Positions 15,358 through 22,729 of a stretch of DNA of 22,729 bases are shown one piece after another. The stretch covers positions 1-22,729 of the forward strand of contig URKT01000033.1 of assembly GCA_900548495.1 (NCBI GenBank). The letters run 5' to 3'. Position 1 is the stretch's first letter. Each line of letters starts with the position of its first letter. A model generated the notes under the pieces. The model worked only from the letters and a program-made list of their open reading frames with translations. It made no database searches and was not told the DNA's origin. A program made the position numbers and the translations under genes. Source of the DNA: an uncultured Collinsella sp. GTDB taxonomy: Bacteria > Actinomycetota > Coriobacteriia > Coriobacteriales > Coriobacteriaceae.

Positions 15358-18300
15358 GCGCCTCACCGCACCCCTGCGCCTTGGCGTTCATGATGAGCAT
15401 CTGAAGACGGTTCTCCACGTTGGCGAAGCTCACGTCGGGATCGTAGTCGAGCGGCAGGAACTGCGCCGTGGGATACTGCTCCTTGAGCGCATGGATGAGC
15501 CCGCGCCCCACGACATGGTTGGGCAGACACCCGAACGGCTGCAGGATCACGAAGTTGCGGCAGCCGCGCTTGGCGTGCTCGAGAATCTCCGCCGGAATCA
15601 GCACGCCCTCGCCCGCATCGAACGTATGGTGCAGGATCTTATCGCTCGCGCGCACGAGCTCGGGCATGCGCGTCGGCGGCTCGTAGAGCGGGCTCGCCGC
15701 GCCCAGGCGGTCGCAACGGTCGTGCGCGAGCTCGAACAGGTTGTCCGCCGTGGCGTACCAGGCCTTTTCGGGCAGCGACAGGTCGACGTGGAACTCGCGC
15801 GACTGCGCATGCTTGTAGAAATAGGTCTTGCGGATTACGTCGGTCATGCGCGCCTCGATGACCTCGAGCCCGTTGTCCTCGAGGTAGCGCTCGATCTCGT
15901 GGTTGGCGCCGAGATGGAAATTGAGCAGGTACTCGCCCACGATGAGAACGGTCGGATGCGGGTTCGAGCGGTCGTACGGAACGGCGTCCATGATCGCAAG
16001 CGCGCGTTTGAAGCCCGTCGCCTGGCCTCTCAGCCCGGAGCGCTCCATGCCCTCGATAACCTCATCGAGCGCGCGGGCGAACGCAGCGTCCGCCGCGCCC
16101 TTCTCGAGCTCGTAGGGACGGATGCGCCTAAGCATGGCCTCGAGGGCATCGATCATGGGAAGACCGTAGGCGATCTGGATGCTCGGGCCAAGGCCGAGCT
16201 TGAAGCCCGGATGCGCATTGTGGGCATCGACGTCGTCGTTGGTGAGCACCGGGACATAGTCGTATCCCGCGTCGTCGAGCGCGCGGCGCAGCAGGGGCAT
16301 GTAGTGCGTCAGGCGGCAGTCGCCGATATACTTGCCAGTCACCACGGCGACGTCGTGCGGGTCGTACTTACCGCTCTCGAGTGCCGCGAGCGCCTCGCCG
16401 ATCACGATTTGCGCGGGGAAGCAGATGTCGTTGTGCACATAGCGTTTGCCCAGGCGGATGGCATCCTCGCGCCCGATATCAAGGGCCTCGGCGCGCACGC
16501 CCTGATTGCGCATCGCCGCGGTCATGAGCCTGCAGAACGCATGGGAGGTGTTGGGGACCAGCGCGATCTTGTCGTGCCGGTCGCGCTTGGTGTACTTGAC
16601 CTTATACGGGTCGTCGAGCGGATGGACCGCGTGCACCCGGGCGCCCTCGGCACGCTCCTCCGCGCGACGACGGTTGACCGACTCGATAAACGAACGCACG
16701 CGAATGCCCATGGGACCGGCGACGTCGCTCTCATCGAGCTTGATCATCATCGGAACCTTGGAGCCCATCTCGCCCATCATGCGCGCGATCTCGTCGGTGA
16801 GATACGCATCGTGGCCGCAGCCGAAGCTGCCCATCTGCACGAGCTCGAGCTCGGGCGTCGATGCGACGATGACCGCGCACGACAGCATGCGCGCATGGTA
16901 GTTGTTCACGATGTCGATGCGGCTGTTGGAAAGATCGACGTTGCAGACCCCCGGCACCGCATCGGGCGTCAGCACGGGGATGCCGCGCTCAGAGAAGAGC
17001 TTGGGCAGCCCGTGGTTGACCAGCGGGTCGTTGTGGTACGGGCGCGAAGCGATCACCACCGCGTAGCCGCCGTCCTCGTGCACGTTCTCGAGCACCTGCC
17101 TGCCGCGCAGCTGCAGCTGGTTCTCAAACGTCTCCTGCGCGCGGTCCGCCTGCTCGGTCGCCTTGGCAACCAGGTCGGCATCGATATCGAAGGTCTCCTT
17201 GCACCACGCCTTGAGCTGGCGGTTTCGGTCGCCCTCGTCGTACCAGTGGAACAGCGGCGTATCGAACGGAACGCCGAAACGCTCCTCCGGGTTATCGGAA
17301 TTGCGCATCACGTAGGGGTATCCCTTTACGACGGCGCACATCCACTCGCTGGTAGAGGCGGTGTTTTCGGTGGGCACCGTCGTGATGATGGGCATGAAGA
17401 TGCGGTCGACGCCGGCGTCGACGAGATTGCGGATGTGCCCGTGGACGAGCTTGGCCGGGAAGCACACGGTGTCGGATGTGACGTGCGCCAGACCGCGCTC
17501 GTACATCGCCTTGGTGCTGCGTCCCGAGACGCGCACCTTAAAGCCGAGCGTGCTGAAGAACGTCGACCAGAACGGCATGGTGTCCCAGAACTCGAGCACA
17601 CGGGGAATGCCGATCGTGACATCGCGCCCCCCGCTGACGGGAACCGTGGGGTACGACTCGAACAGCAGCTTCTCGCGGTCGACAAAGAGATTGGGGGCAG
17701 CCGCGGTCCGGTCGCGCCCCGTGCCGGGTGCCTGTGCCTCGCAAGCACCCTGCGGACGCAGCTCCTCCGCCGCGGGAACCTCGCGCACGAGCTCATCCCA
17801 TGAGATGGCGACGCCGCGCGGGCAGCGATTGCCCGTGACGTAAAGCGAGCCGTCGCCAAATGCCACGACCGCGCGCTGGCAGCGGTTGTTGCACCGACGG
17901 CAGGTAACGCCGCCGAACTCGCGATGCTCGAAGCGCTCCACGGCATCGAGCCCGATAAACGACGTGCCGGCGTCGCCCTTGCGGCATTCCTCGCGCGCGA
18001 GCAGGGCGATACCGATAGCGCCCATCAGCCCCGGGTGGGGCGCACGCGTGACGGGTTTGCCCAGATACTGCTCGAATGCGCGCAGCACCGCGTCGTTTCG
18101 GAACGTGCCGCCCTGGACGACGACTTTGTCGCCCAGACGGTTGAGATTTGAAACGCGAATGACCTTGGTGAACACGTTCTCGATAATCGAACGGCAGAGA
18201 CCGGCCATGATGTCGCCCGGACCCTTACCGCGCCGCTGCTCGGAAACGACGCTGCTGTTCATGAACACCGTGCAGCGGCTGCCGAGAACGGCGGGGGCTT

Positions 18301-19780
18301 TGGACGAAAATGCCTCGGTCGCGATATCCTCAACGGCTATTCCGAGGTTTTTGGCAAAACCCTCGAGGAACGAGCCGCAGCCCGCAGAGCACGCCTCGTT
18401 GACGACGATATCGGTCAGCACGCCGTGGTTGAGCCAGATGGCCTTCATATCCTGTCCGCCGATGTCGAGCACGAAGGTCGCATCGGGAACGCATGCGCAC
18501 GCGGCGCGGGCGTGCGCGACCGTCTCGACCGTATGGTAGTCGACGTGGAACGCGCGCGCGAAAAGCTCCTCGCCGTATCCCGTGGTGCCCACGGCATCGA
18601 TCGCAAGCGTGACTCCCGCTGTCTCCCAGCGGTTCTTCAAGCTGACAAGACCCTGTTGGGCGACGTCGAGCGGTCTGCCGTTATTAGACGCGTAGAACGA
18701 ATCGACAAGCTCACCCGCCTCATCGACCAGGGCGAACTTGGTCGTCGTGCTCCCCGAATCGATACCGAGCGCCACACGCACCGTCTCTCCGGGCGCATAC
18801 GCATCCGGACCCTTTGCCGGCGTCTCTTTGCCATGGCGTGCCGTAAAATCCGCCTGCTCGGCAGGTGTGGCAAAAAAGGGCTGGGCAAGACGTCCCTCCC
18901 CGCTTGCGGGCGCGACCGTCTCGAGCTTATCCAGCCGGACAAAAGCGTCGGGAAGGTCGATCGGTTGGGACGATGCGAACATGTCGGTCAGCGACAGGGC
19001 GGCACCGCGCGCGACCATGATCTGCGGATCGCGCGGGACGATAATCTGATCGTCCGATAGATTCAGTTGCTCCCGGAACACGCGGACCAGTGTGGGGTTG
19101 TAGGCGAGCGTACCGCCCTCGAAGATTACCGGCGGCTCGATGTCGATACCCTGGGCCAGACCGCCGATCGTTTGGCGGGCGACCGCGTGAAGCGCCGAAA
19201 GCGCCAGGTCGGTGGTAGGAATGCCCTCGTTGAGCAGCGGCTGGATATCGGTCTTTGCGTACACGCCGCAGCGGCCCGAGACCTCGTGGACGGTCGTTCC
19301 CCGGCTTGCGAGCTGCTCGAACTCGCCCGATTCGGTGCCGACCCCCATGAGCTTTGCCATCTCGTCGATAAATGCACCGGTACCGCCTGCGCACGAGCCG
19401 TTCATGCGCATGTCGGCAACCTCGATGTCTCCCTTATCGTTGGTGCGGAAGAAGATCATCTTGGCGTCTTGGCCGCCCAGCTCGATGGCGCAGCGCGTCT
19501 GCGGATAGAACCTGCTGATCGCGAGCGCGTTGGCGACCACCTCCTGAACGTACGAGGCGCCCAGCGCGGTCGCGATATCGCGCGCACCCGAGCCGGTCAC
19601 CGCAACGCGCAGTGACTCATGGGGAAAGCGCTCGGCGAGCTCGCCGAGCATGGCGCGCACGCTCGCTGTCTGACACGCCCCGTGGCGGCGATATCCCCAC
19701 CACGCCTCGGTCATATCCTCGTGCATCGCGTAAACTTTGGTCGTCGTCGACCCTACGTCCAGTCCTACTAGCAACGCCAT
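15341..19780 (-). CDS. Giant acyl-CoA dehydratase activase-related protein (tandem BadF/HgdC ATPase plus DUF2229/HgdB-like)
   Basis: The 1479-residue protein joins several domains. The first ASKHA/BadF-BcrA-type ATPase domain (3-270) has LDVGSTTTK (7-15), IELGGQDAK (99-107), C130 (NGSCAGGTG) and C171 (SGRCGVYA). The second (336-600) has GIDSGSTTTK (339-348), LDIGGQDMK (438-446), C464 (EACSAGCGS) and C503 (GSRCTVF). These cysteines match those holding the shared [4Fe-4S] cluster of HgdC dimers. A Cys cluster (C627, C630, C634, C653) follows. From about 720 comes a DUF2229/dehydratase-like region with SDTVCFPAK, HNDICFPAQ and a C-terminal QPFGCLPNHVVGRG. HgdC-type activases use ATP to push an electron into 2-hydroxyacyl-CoA dehydratases; here activator and D-component-like parts are in one chain. 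The substrate is unknown. CGGAG precedes the ATG at 19780. Confidence 0.88.
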   Translation of the reverse strand: MALLVGLDVGSTTTKVYAMHEDMTEAWWGYRRHGACQTASVRAMLGELAERFPHESLRVAVTGSGARDIATALGASYVQEVVANALAISRFYPQTRCAIELGGQDAKMIFFRTNDKGDIEVADMRMNGSCAGGTGAFIDEMAKLMGVGTESGEFEQLASRGTTVHEVSGRCGVYAKTDIQPLLNEGIPTTDLALSALHAVARQTIGGLAQGIDIEPPVIFEGGTLAYNPTLVRVFREQLNLSDDQIIVPRDPQIMVARGAALSLTDMFASSQPIDLPDAFVRLDKLETVAPASGEGRLAQPFFATPAEQADFTARHGKETPAKGPDAYAPGETVRVALGIDSGSTTTKFALVDEAGELVDSFYASNNGRPLDVAQQGLVSLKNRWETAGVTLAIDAVGTTGYGEELFARAFHVDYHTVETVAHARAACACVPDATFVLDIGGQDMKAIWLNHGVLTDIVVNEACSAGCGSFLEGFAKNLGIAVEDIATEAFSSKAPAVLGSRCTVFMNSSVVSEQRRGKGPGDIMAGLCRSIIENVFTKVIRVSNLNRLGDKVVVQGGTFRNDAVLRAFEQYLGKPVTRAPHPGLMGAIGIALLAREECRKGDAGTSFIGLDAVERFEHREFGGVTCRRCNNRCQRAVVAFGDGSLYVTGNRCPRGVAISWDELVREVPAAEELRPQGACEAQAPGTGRDRTAAAPNLFVDREKLLFESYPTVPVSGGRDVTIGIPRVLEFWDTMPFWSTFFSTLGFKVRVSGRSTKAMYERGLAHVTSDTVCFPAKLVHGHIRNLVDAGVDRIFMPIITTVPTENTASTSEWMCAVVKGYPYVMRNSDNPEERFGVPFDTPLFHWYDEGDRNRQLKAWCKETFDIDADLVAKATEQADRAQETFENQLQLRGRQVLENVHEDGGYAVVIASRPYHNDPLVNHGLPKLFSERGIPVLTPDAVPGVCNVDLSNSRIDIVNNYHARMLSCAVIVASTPELELVQMGSFGCGHDAYLTDEIARMMGEMGSKVPMMIKLDESDVAGPMGIRVRSFIESVNRRRAEERAEGARVHAVHPLDDPYKVKYTKRDRHDKIALVPNTSHAFCRLMTAAMRNQGVRAEALDIGREDAIRLGKRYVHNDICFPAQIVIGEALAALESGKYDPHDVAVVTGKYIGDCRLTHYMPLLRRALDDAGYDYVPVLTNDDVDAHNAHPGFKLGLGPSIQIAYGLPMIDALEAMLRRIRPYELEKGAADAAFARALDEVIEGMERSGLRGQATGFKRALAIMDAVPYDRSNPHPTVLIVGEYLLNFHLGANHEIERYLEDNGLEVIEARMTDVIRKTYFYKHAQSREFHVDLSLPEKAWYATADNLFELAHDRCDRLGAASPLYEPPTRMPELVRASDKILHHTFDAGEGVLIPAEILEHAKRGCRNFVILQPFGCLPNHVVGRGLIHALKEQYPTAQFLPLDYDPDVSFANVENRLQMLIMNAKAQGCGEAHGETA

Positions 19781-19829
19781 AATGCTCCGTCTCTCGCATT
19801 TTTCCCGCTAGAGATATACCACTCTACGT

Positions 19830-19850
19830 AATACAACAGACTGTTGTATT
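19830..19850. promoter_or_regulatory. Perfect palindromic operator at the activase-TetR promoter
   Basis: The 21-bp dyad has perfect 10-bp arms (AATACAACAG and CTGTTGTATT) around one base. This is the size and form of TetR-family operators. It lies 50 bp upstream of the activase ATG, between the terminator of the upstream gene and the start codon. It overlaps a possible minus-strand -10 (TATTAC, 19833-19828). It is therefore the likely site for the co-transcribed TetR protein; binding itself is inferred. Confidence 0.8.
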
Positions 19851-19860
19851 TAAACTCCGT

Positions 19861-19895
19861 ATAAAAAGCGGCTGCCGAAACGCTTCAGCAGCCGC
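19861..19895 (-). terminator. Terminator upstream of the activase gene
   Basis: GCGGCTGC (19868-19875) pairs with GCAGCCGC (19888-19895), extended by GAA/TTC inside. On the minus strand the stem leads straight into CTTTTTAT. It isolates the DUF2798-like gene upstream from the activase-TetR unit. Confidence 0.85.
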
Positions 19896-20007
19896 CGAAT
19901 GCACCAACAGATTGTTCTGCGCGCTAGCACGTCGGGCAACGGAGCAGCACGGGCCCTCCGGTCATGCGCACCGCTCACGCCCGCGATGTCGCCGAGAGAG
20001 CTATCCA

Positions 20008-20059
20008 CGCTTAGGGCTCCAACCAAGCAAGTCGCCCGCGCTCAGCAGATCCCTAAGCG
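20008..20059. repeat. Inverted repeat after the DUF2798-like gene
   Basis: CGCTTAGGG (20008-20016) and CCCTAAGCG (20051-20059) are perfect 9-bp arms around 34 nt, directly after the stop codon of the membrane protein gene. No T-run follows. The rest of 19896-20061 has no gene; a degenerate CAACAGATTGTT at 19905-19916 resembles the operator at 19830-19850. Confidence 0.5.
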
Positions 20060-20061
20060 AG

Positions 20062-20610
20062 CTACTCGCACTCAGGAGCCATAGCCTGCTCCAAGAGCTC
20101 GGCATGCTCCTCCTCGAAAACCGTCCCCACAGGAAAGGCGCGACGGAAGACGAAGCGGGAAATCGGACCGGCTACCAAAAGGTTCCACGGCAGCGCCATC
20201 ACAAAATTATGCGGGATGTTGATCATCCAGATCGCGGGCACGGAATACAGGTTCGCAAGGATGCCGCCGGGCATGTGCGTCAGACCCTCACAGGCACCGT
20301 ACAGCGACATGATGATGACCATGGGAACGACCATGCAGGAGCTGACGGCGAGCGTCATGGCAAGTGGCGAGCTCTTGCCCGGCGTGACCAAGTACTTAAA
20401 GGCGAAACCCTTGGCGAGCGGGCTGGCGACGAACCAGTCGCAGCACATGGCAAAAATGTAGGCAACGGGGAAGCCGAGCCACGCAGTGGCAACGACCTCG
20501 CCGTTGATGGCCCCGTGCTGCAGGGCAACGTTGTAGATGCTCATCCAGAGCACCATGCAAAAGCACATGATAAAGGTGAACAGCAGGCTCTCTCGTTTGT
20601 TGATAGGCAT
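20062..20610 (-). CDS. Small membrane protein, two DUF2798-like repeats
   Basis: The 182-residue protein has four predicted membrane segments (about 8-28, 42-64, 85-108, 118-148). It reads as two similar halves, each with a helix containing a small-residue-rich stretch and a following W/F-P-rich helix (WLGFPVAYIFAM; MALPWNLLVAGPISRFVFR). This is the pattern I associate with DUF2798, whose function is not known. The ATG at 20610 is preceded by AGAGAGGA at a rather long distance (about 11 nt); a reading from 20670 would start inside the terminator-like hairpin region. A hairpin with a T-run at 20650-20705 lies just upstream. Confidence 0.75.
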   Translation of the reverse strand: MPINKRESLLFTFIMCFCMVLWMSIYNVALQHGAINGEVVATAWLGFPVAYIFAMCCDWFVASPLAKGFAFKYLVTPGKSSPLAMTLAVSSCMVVPMVIIMSLYGACEGLTHMPGGILANLYSVPAIWMINIPHNFVMALPWNLLVAGPISRFVFRRAFPVGTVFEEEHAELLEQAMAPECE

Positions 20611-20649
20611 AAAGGGCAGATTCCTCTCTGTGTTGTACCGCGGCGCCAC

Positions 20650-20705
20650 GCAACAAAAACGGGCGGGCAAGATGGAGCTGTTGGAACTTCATCTCGCCCG
20701 CCCGT
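20650..20705 (-). terminator. Strong intrinsic terminator or attenuator before the DUF2798-like gene
   Basis: GCCCGCCCGT (20696-20705) pairs with ACGGGCGGGC (20659-20668). An inner helix CATCT/AGATG (20690-20694, 20670-20674) caps it. On the minus strand TTTTTGTTG follows. It is 40 nt from the DUF2798-like start and 219 nt from the thrE stop, so it may end thrE transcription at a distance or attenuate the following gene. Confidence 0.85.
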
Positions 20706-20820
20706 GGTACGCGCGTCTGCGACTACTTATGTGGTGGAACCAGCCTAGCACGAAACGCATGGGCTTCGTAAGCGTTGAGTTTATGAAGATGCAGGGCACC
20801 GATAATCCCCCGACCCCATA
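20706..20820. other. Intergenic stretch without a recognisable feature
   Basis: This is the middle of the 313-nt gap between thrE and the DUF2798-like gene. Only short weak complementarity (ACGAA/TTCGT, AACGC/GCGTT around 20750-20782) is visible. I recognise no known riboswitch motif. Short frames on both strands lack ribosome binding sites. Confidence 0.5.
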
Positions 20821-20887
20821 AGTTGCGGTGGAATACGGACTGTTTTGACCCTTTAAGCAGCAATTCAGTCCCTATTTCACCGCAACT
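20821..20887. repeat. Inverted repeat with 22-nt arms in the thrE 3' region
   Basis: Arms 20821-20842 and 20866-20887 match at 20 of 22 positions (one mismatch is a G-U pair), with a 23-nt centre. There is no T-run. It could be a dispersed palindromic element or an RNA hairpin in the thrE 3' untranslated region. Confidence 0.8.
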
Positions 20888-20890
20888 CAT

Positions 20891-20923
20891 TTGGTGCAAA
20901 GTAACCTGTCCCCCTTGTACCAA
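20891..20923. repeat. Inverted repeat abutting the thrE stop codon
   Basis: TTGGTGCAA (20891-20899) and TTGTACCAA (20915-20923) pair at 8 of 9 positions plus one G-U. The loop contains GGGGGACAGG on the minus strand. The right arm ends exactly at the thrE stop codon, and only 3 nt separate the left arm from the next inverted repeat. Confidence 0.7.
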
Positions 20924-22492
20924 TTAGCTGGTGTGGCGCCAGCGAGGGTCGGTGAGCGTACGCGCCACACCCAGTCCAACGGGCAGAAACGCTACGATGA
21001 GCACTGCGCGCACAAACCAGCCGAGCATATTGACCGTGTCGAAGGTGCACATGTAATACATCGAGCGATACAGATACAAGCCCGGCACCATAATGACAAT
21101 CGAAGGCACCGTGAGGGCGATGCGCGGGTAGGTGAGCTTGACTTCAGCCAAGCTTGCGAGCAGCCCCGATACCAGCGCGCCGATAAACGCTGCTGCCTCG
21201 GGAGGCATTCCCGTGCTGAGGCCCAGGAAGGGAATCATCGTCGGCGCATCGACAAGGGTCAGACGCAGGGTATTGGACACGGCGCCGATCAACCCAGCTG
21301 CCGCGGCCATCTTTACCGGGCTGTTGAACATCACCGAGAAGCCGAATACGCCAACGAAGCTCATCACCACGCGCAGGAGCGTAAGGGCAAGCGGCGAAAG
21401 GCCCAGTGGGGCAAAGTCGTCCGGCGCCAGGCCAACACACTCGGCAACCATCCAACCTACGAGGGTCGCCATCACAATAATCGATACGGCATATGAAAGG
21501 CGCTCGATACCGCTTCGCATGTCGAGCTTAGCGATGTCGAGGCCTGCCGTAATGAGTGGAAAGCCGGGAATCACAAAGAGCATGGCGCCGATATAGCCTT
21601 CTTGGTGCGACATTGCCCCCGGTATGACCTGGCCAAGGCCGAGCAATGCCAGCAGATACGAAACGCAAGCGAGCGCAACGCCGGTCGTCAGCGCGCTGAA
21701 CTGACCAAGGCCTTGCTTGAGAATATGGGAGCGGGCAAAGTTGCCGACACCCGCGCCCACGAACGCGCAGGCCATCTCGATAGGGCCGCCGCCGAGCAAA
21801 AAGACGAAGGCGCCGCAAGCACAAGCTGCCGCAAGGCCCTGTTGCCAGGGAGAGTAATCGGGTTTTGAACTCTCAACGGTCTTGAGCATCTCGTGGTATT
21901 CGTGCACGGTAAACCGGCGCCCATACGTCTCGATTTCCTTTAAGAAGCTCTCCATCATCCAAATGCGATGGGTATTGACGCCCGTTGTGGGCAGGCTGAC
22001 AACCTCGTTAAAGCAGTGGCCATCTTCGATGCAGGTGCACTCAAACGACAGAAGACTTAAGTCAACGTGGATGGTGACACCGAGTACGGCGGCAACACGA
22101 TTCATGGTATCGCGCACGCGCCAGGCACCCGTTCCGCTTGCCAGCATAAGCATGCCGGTGCGGCAGATGATGGATGATTTATCGGTGAGCGGCGCATCGA
22201 CGGCAAGCTCATCGCCTGCCGTCACGATCTGGTGCCAGTCAGTTTTCATATGGAGCGCGCCGGCACGAACGCCGTGGTGCATGGGGGCTCTCGAAAGCAG
22301 CGAGTTAAGGCGCGAAGGCTGTGAGGGCTCCGCCGATTCGCCCTCGTCCTCGTCGGGCTCTTCATCAACCAGATCAAAGGAATCAAGCGGCGCTGGCTCG
22401 CGACGATCGATTAGCTCCTCATCCTCATCATCAAAGTAATTGAACTGATCGAGCATGTCCTCTTCGATTGCACGCTCGCTCGCGTCGTCCAT
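20924..22492 (-). CDS. thrE: Threonine/serine exporter, ThrE family (fused ThrP-like and DUF3815-like halves)
   Basis: The 522-residue membrane protein resembles Corynebacterium ThrE, which exports threonine and serine using the proton gradient. Residues 1-60 are an acidic cytoplasmic tail (DDEDEELIDR, EEPDEDEGESAEP). Residues about 100-360 form the first (DUF1212) domain, a soluble part with GVTIHVDLSLLSF followed by about five membrane helices starting near 215. Residues about 375-515 form the smaller DUF3815-like half (MFNSPVKMAAAAGLIGAVSN, then TVPSIVIMVPGLYLYRSMYY). The ATG at 22492 has GGGAG about 8 nt upstream; a reading from 22537 has no support. Upstream minus-strand TTGACA (22649-22644) has no convincing -10. 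The physiological substrate is inferred from the family. Confidence 0.85.
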   Translation of the reverse strand: MDDASERAIEEDMLDQFNYFDDEDEELIDRREPAPLDSFDLVDEEPDEDEGESAEPSQPSRLNSLLSRAPMHHGVRAGALHMKTDWHQIVTAGDELAVDAPLTDKSSIICRTGMLMLASGTGAWRVRDTMNRVAAVLGVTIHVDLSLLSFECTCIEDGHCFNEVVSLPTTGVNTHRIWMMESFLKEIETYGRRFTVHEYHEMLKTVESSKPDYSPWQQGLAAACACGAFVFLLGGGPIEMACAFVGAGVGNFARSHILKQGLGQFSALTTGVALACVSYLLALLGLGQVIPGAMSHQEGYIGAMLFVIPGFPLITAGLDIAKLDMRSGIERLSYAVSIIVMATLVGWMVAECVGLAPDDFAPLGLSPLALTLLRVVMSFVGVFGFSVMFNSPVKMAAAAGLIGAVSNTLRLTLVDAPTMIPFLGLSTGMPPEAAAFIGALVSGLLASLAEVKLTYPRIALTVPSIVIMVPGLYLYRSMYYMCTFDTVNMLGWFVRAVLIVAFLPVGLGVARTLTDPRWRHTS

Positions 22493-22598
22493 ATAGACGC
22501 TCCCTTCCTGCCGACTAACCCCCATCCTAGGCAGCAACGGCTAAAGGAAACATAAAAGAGACGACTGTCATGCGAGCCATGTGGGCAATATCCGTTGG

Positions 22599-22629
22599 GT
22601 AGTCGTTTAAGAACGTCCCCAATGACTAC
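22599..22629. repeat. Inverted repeat upstream of thrE
   Basis: GTAGTCGTT (22599-22607) and AATGACTAC (22621-22629) match at 8 of 9 positions around a centre containing CGTCCCC. The GTCCCC/GGGGAC core recalls that of the repeat at 20891-20923. The rest of 22493-22729 shows no gene; an ATG at 22711 runs off the window without a ribosome binding site. Confidence 0.55.
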
Positions 22630-22729
22630 ATCGATGTTCTAAGTGTCAACCAAGTCAACGCCGCAGATAGAGGACGGACAGCGAGCGACGTCCAGAGCGA
22701 ACAAGTTGGCATGAAAAAGGCAAGGCATA

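Noticed and set aside
15224..17803. 859-codon open frame on the plus strand opposite the activase and TetR genes
   Set aside because: Antisense shadow with Arg/His/Val-rich composition; the minus-strand genes have clear motifs throughout.
20760..20822. 20-codon plus-strand frame in the thrE-DUF2798 gap
   Set aside because: No ribosome binding site and no supporting context.
20723..20923. 66-codon minus-strand frame after thrE
   Set aside because: It is made of the two inverted repeats, starts at their edge and has no ribosome binding site.
22711..22729. ATG opening a plus-strand frame at the right edge
   Set aside because: Only six codons are visible and no ribosome binding site precedes it.
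1..22729. CRISPR array, insertion sequence or prophage genes
   Set aside because: No regularly spaced direct repeats, transposase or phage genes are present; the repeats found are isolated palindromes.

Overview
The window looks like a chromosomal segment of a high-GC, strictly anaerobic actinobacterium of the Coriobacteriia, most like Collinsella. This rests on the overall look of the proteins and intergenic repeats and on an oxygen-sensitive 2-hydroxyacyl-CoA dehydratase-type activase. It is recognition from memory, not a database result. Most genes lie on the minus strand. The coding regions are GC-rich, which produces very long antisense shadow frames.

Layout. (1) 1-1660: a minus-strand tRNA-Thr(UGU), then a plus-strand gene that fuses an excisionase/MerR-like helix-turn-helix to a HipA-family kinase, behind two palindromic operator-like sites. 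(2) 1687-7212: a conserved minus-strand housekeeping block, disA-ispD-ispF-cysS-rlmB-rae1 (yacP), tightly packed or overlapping, interrupted only by a large hairpin and a terminator between cysS and rlmB. The order resembles the Bacillus subtilis disA-to-yacP neighbourhood. (3) 7349-10034, plus strand: the manganese exporter mntP behind a yybP-ykoY-type Mn2+ riboswitch with its own terminator, then a hipB-hipA pair whose three operator-like repeats are spaced exactly 27 bp; the first repeat lies inside the mntP terminator. (4) 10161-14475, minus strand: pepD dipeptidase and clpC. (5) 14668-19780, minus strand: a 1479-residue activase followed by an overlapping TetR-family gene, with a perfect palindrome at the activase promoter region. 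(6) 20062-22492, minus strand: a small DUF2798-like membrane protein and a ThrE-family threonine/serine exporter, separated by several strong inverted repeats.

How the parts fit. The disA block combines c-di-AMP synthesis, two steps of the MEP isoprenoid pathway and translation quality genes (CysS, the 23S rRNA methyltransferase RlmB and the A-site-type endonuclease Rae1). Two different HipA-kinase modules lie on either side of this block: the single-polypeptide one at 319-1659 and the two-gene one at 8259-10034. Both have promoter regions full of palindromic repeats, which implies autorepression. The least explained pieces are the HTH-HipA fusion with its nested operators, the operator-within-terminator arrangement before hipBA, the 102-nt hairpin after cysS, the tandem hairpins after thrE, and the TetR/giant-activase unit, which has no dehydratase partner in view.
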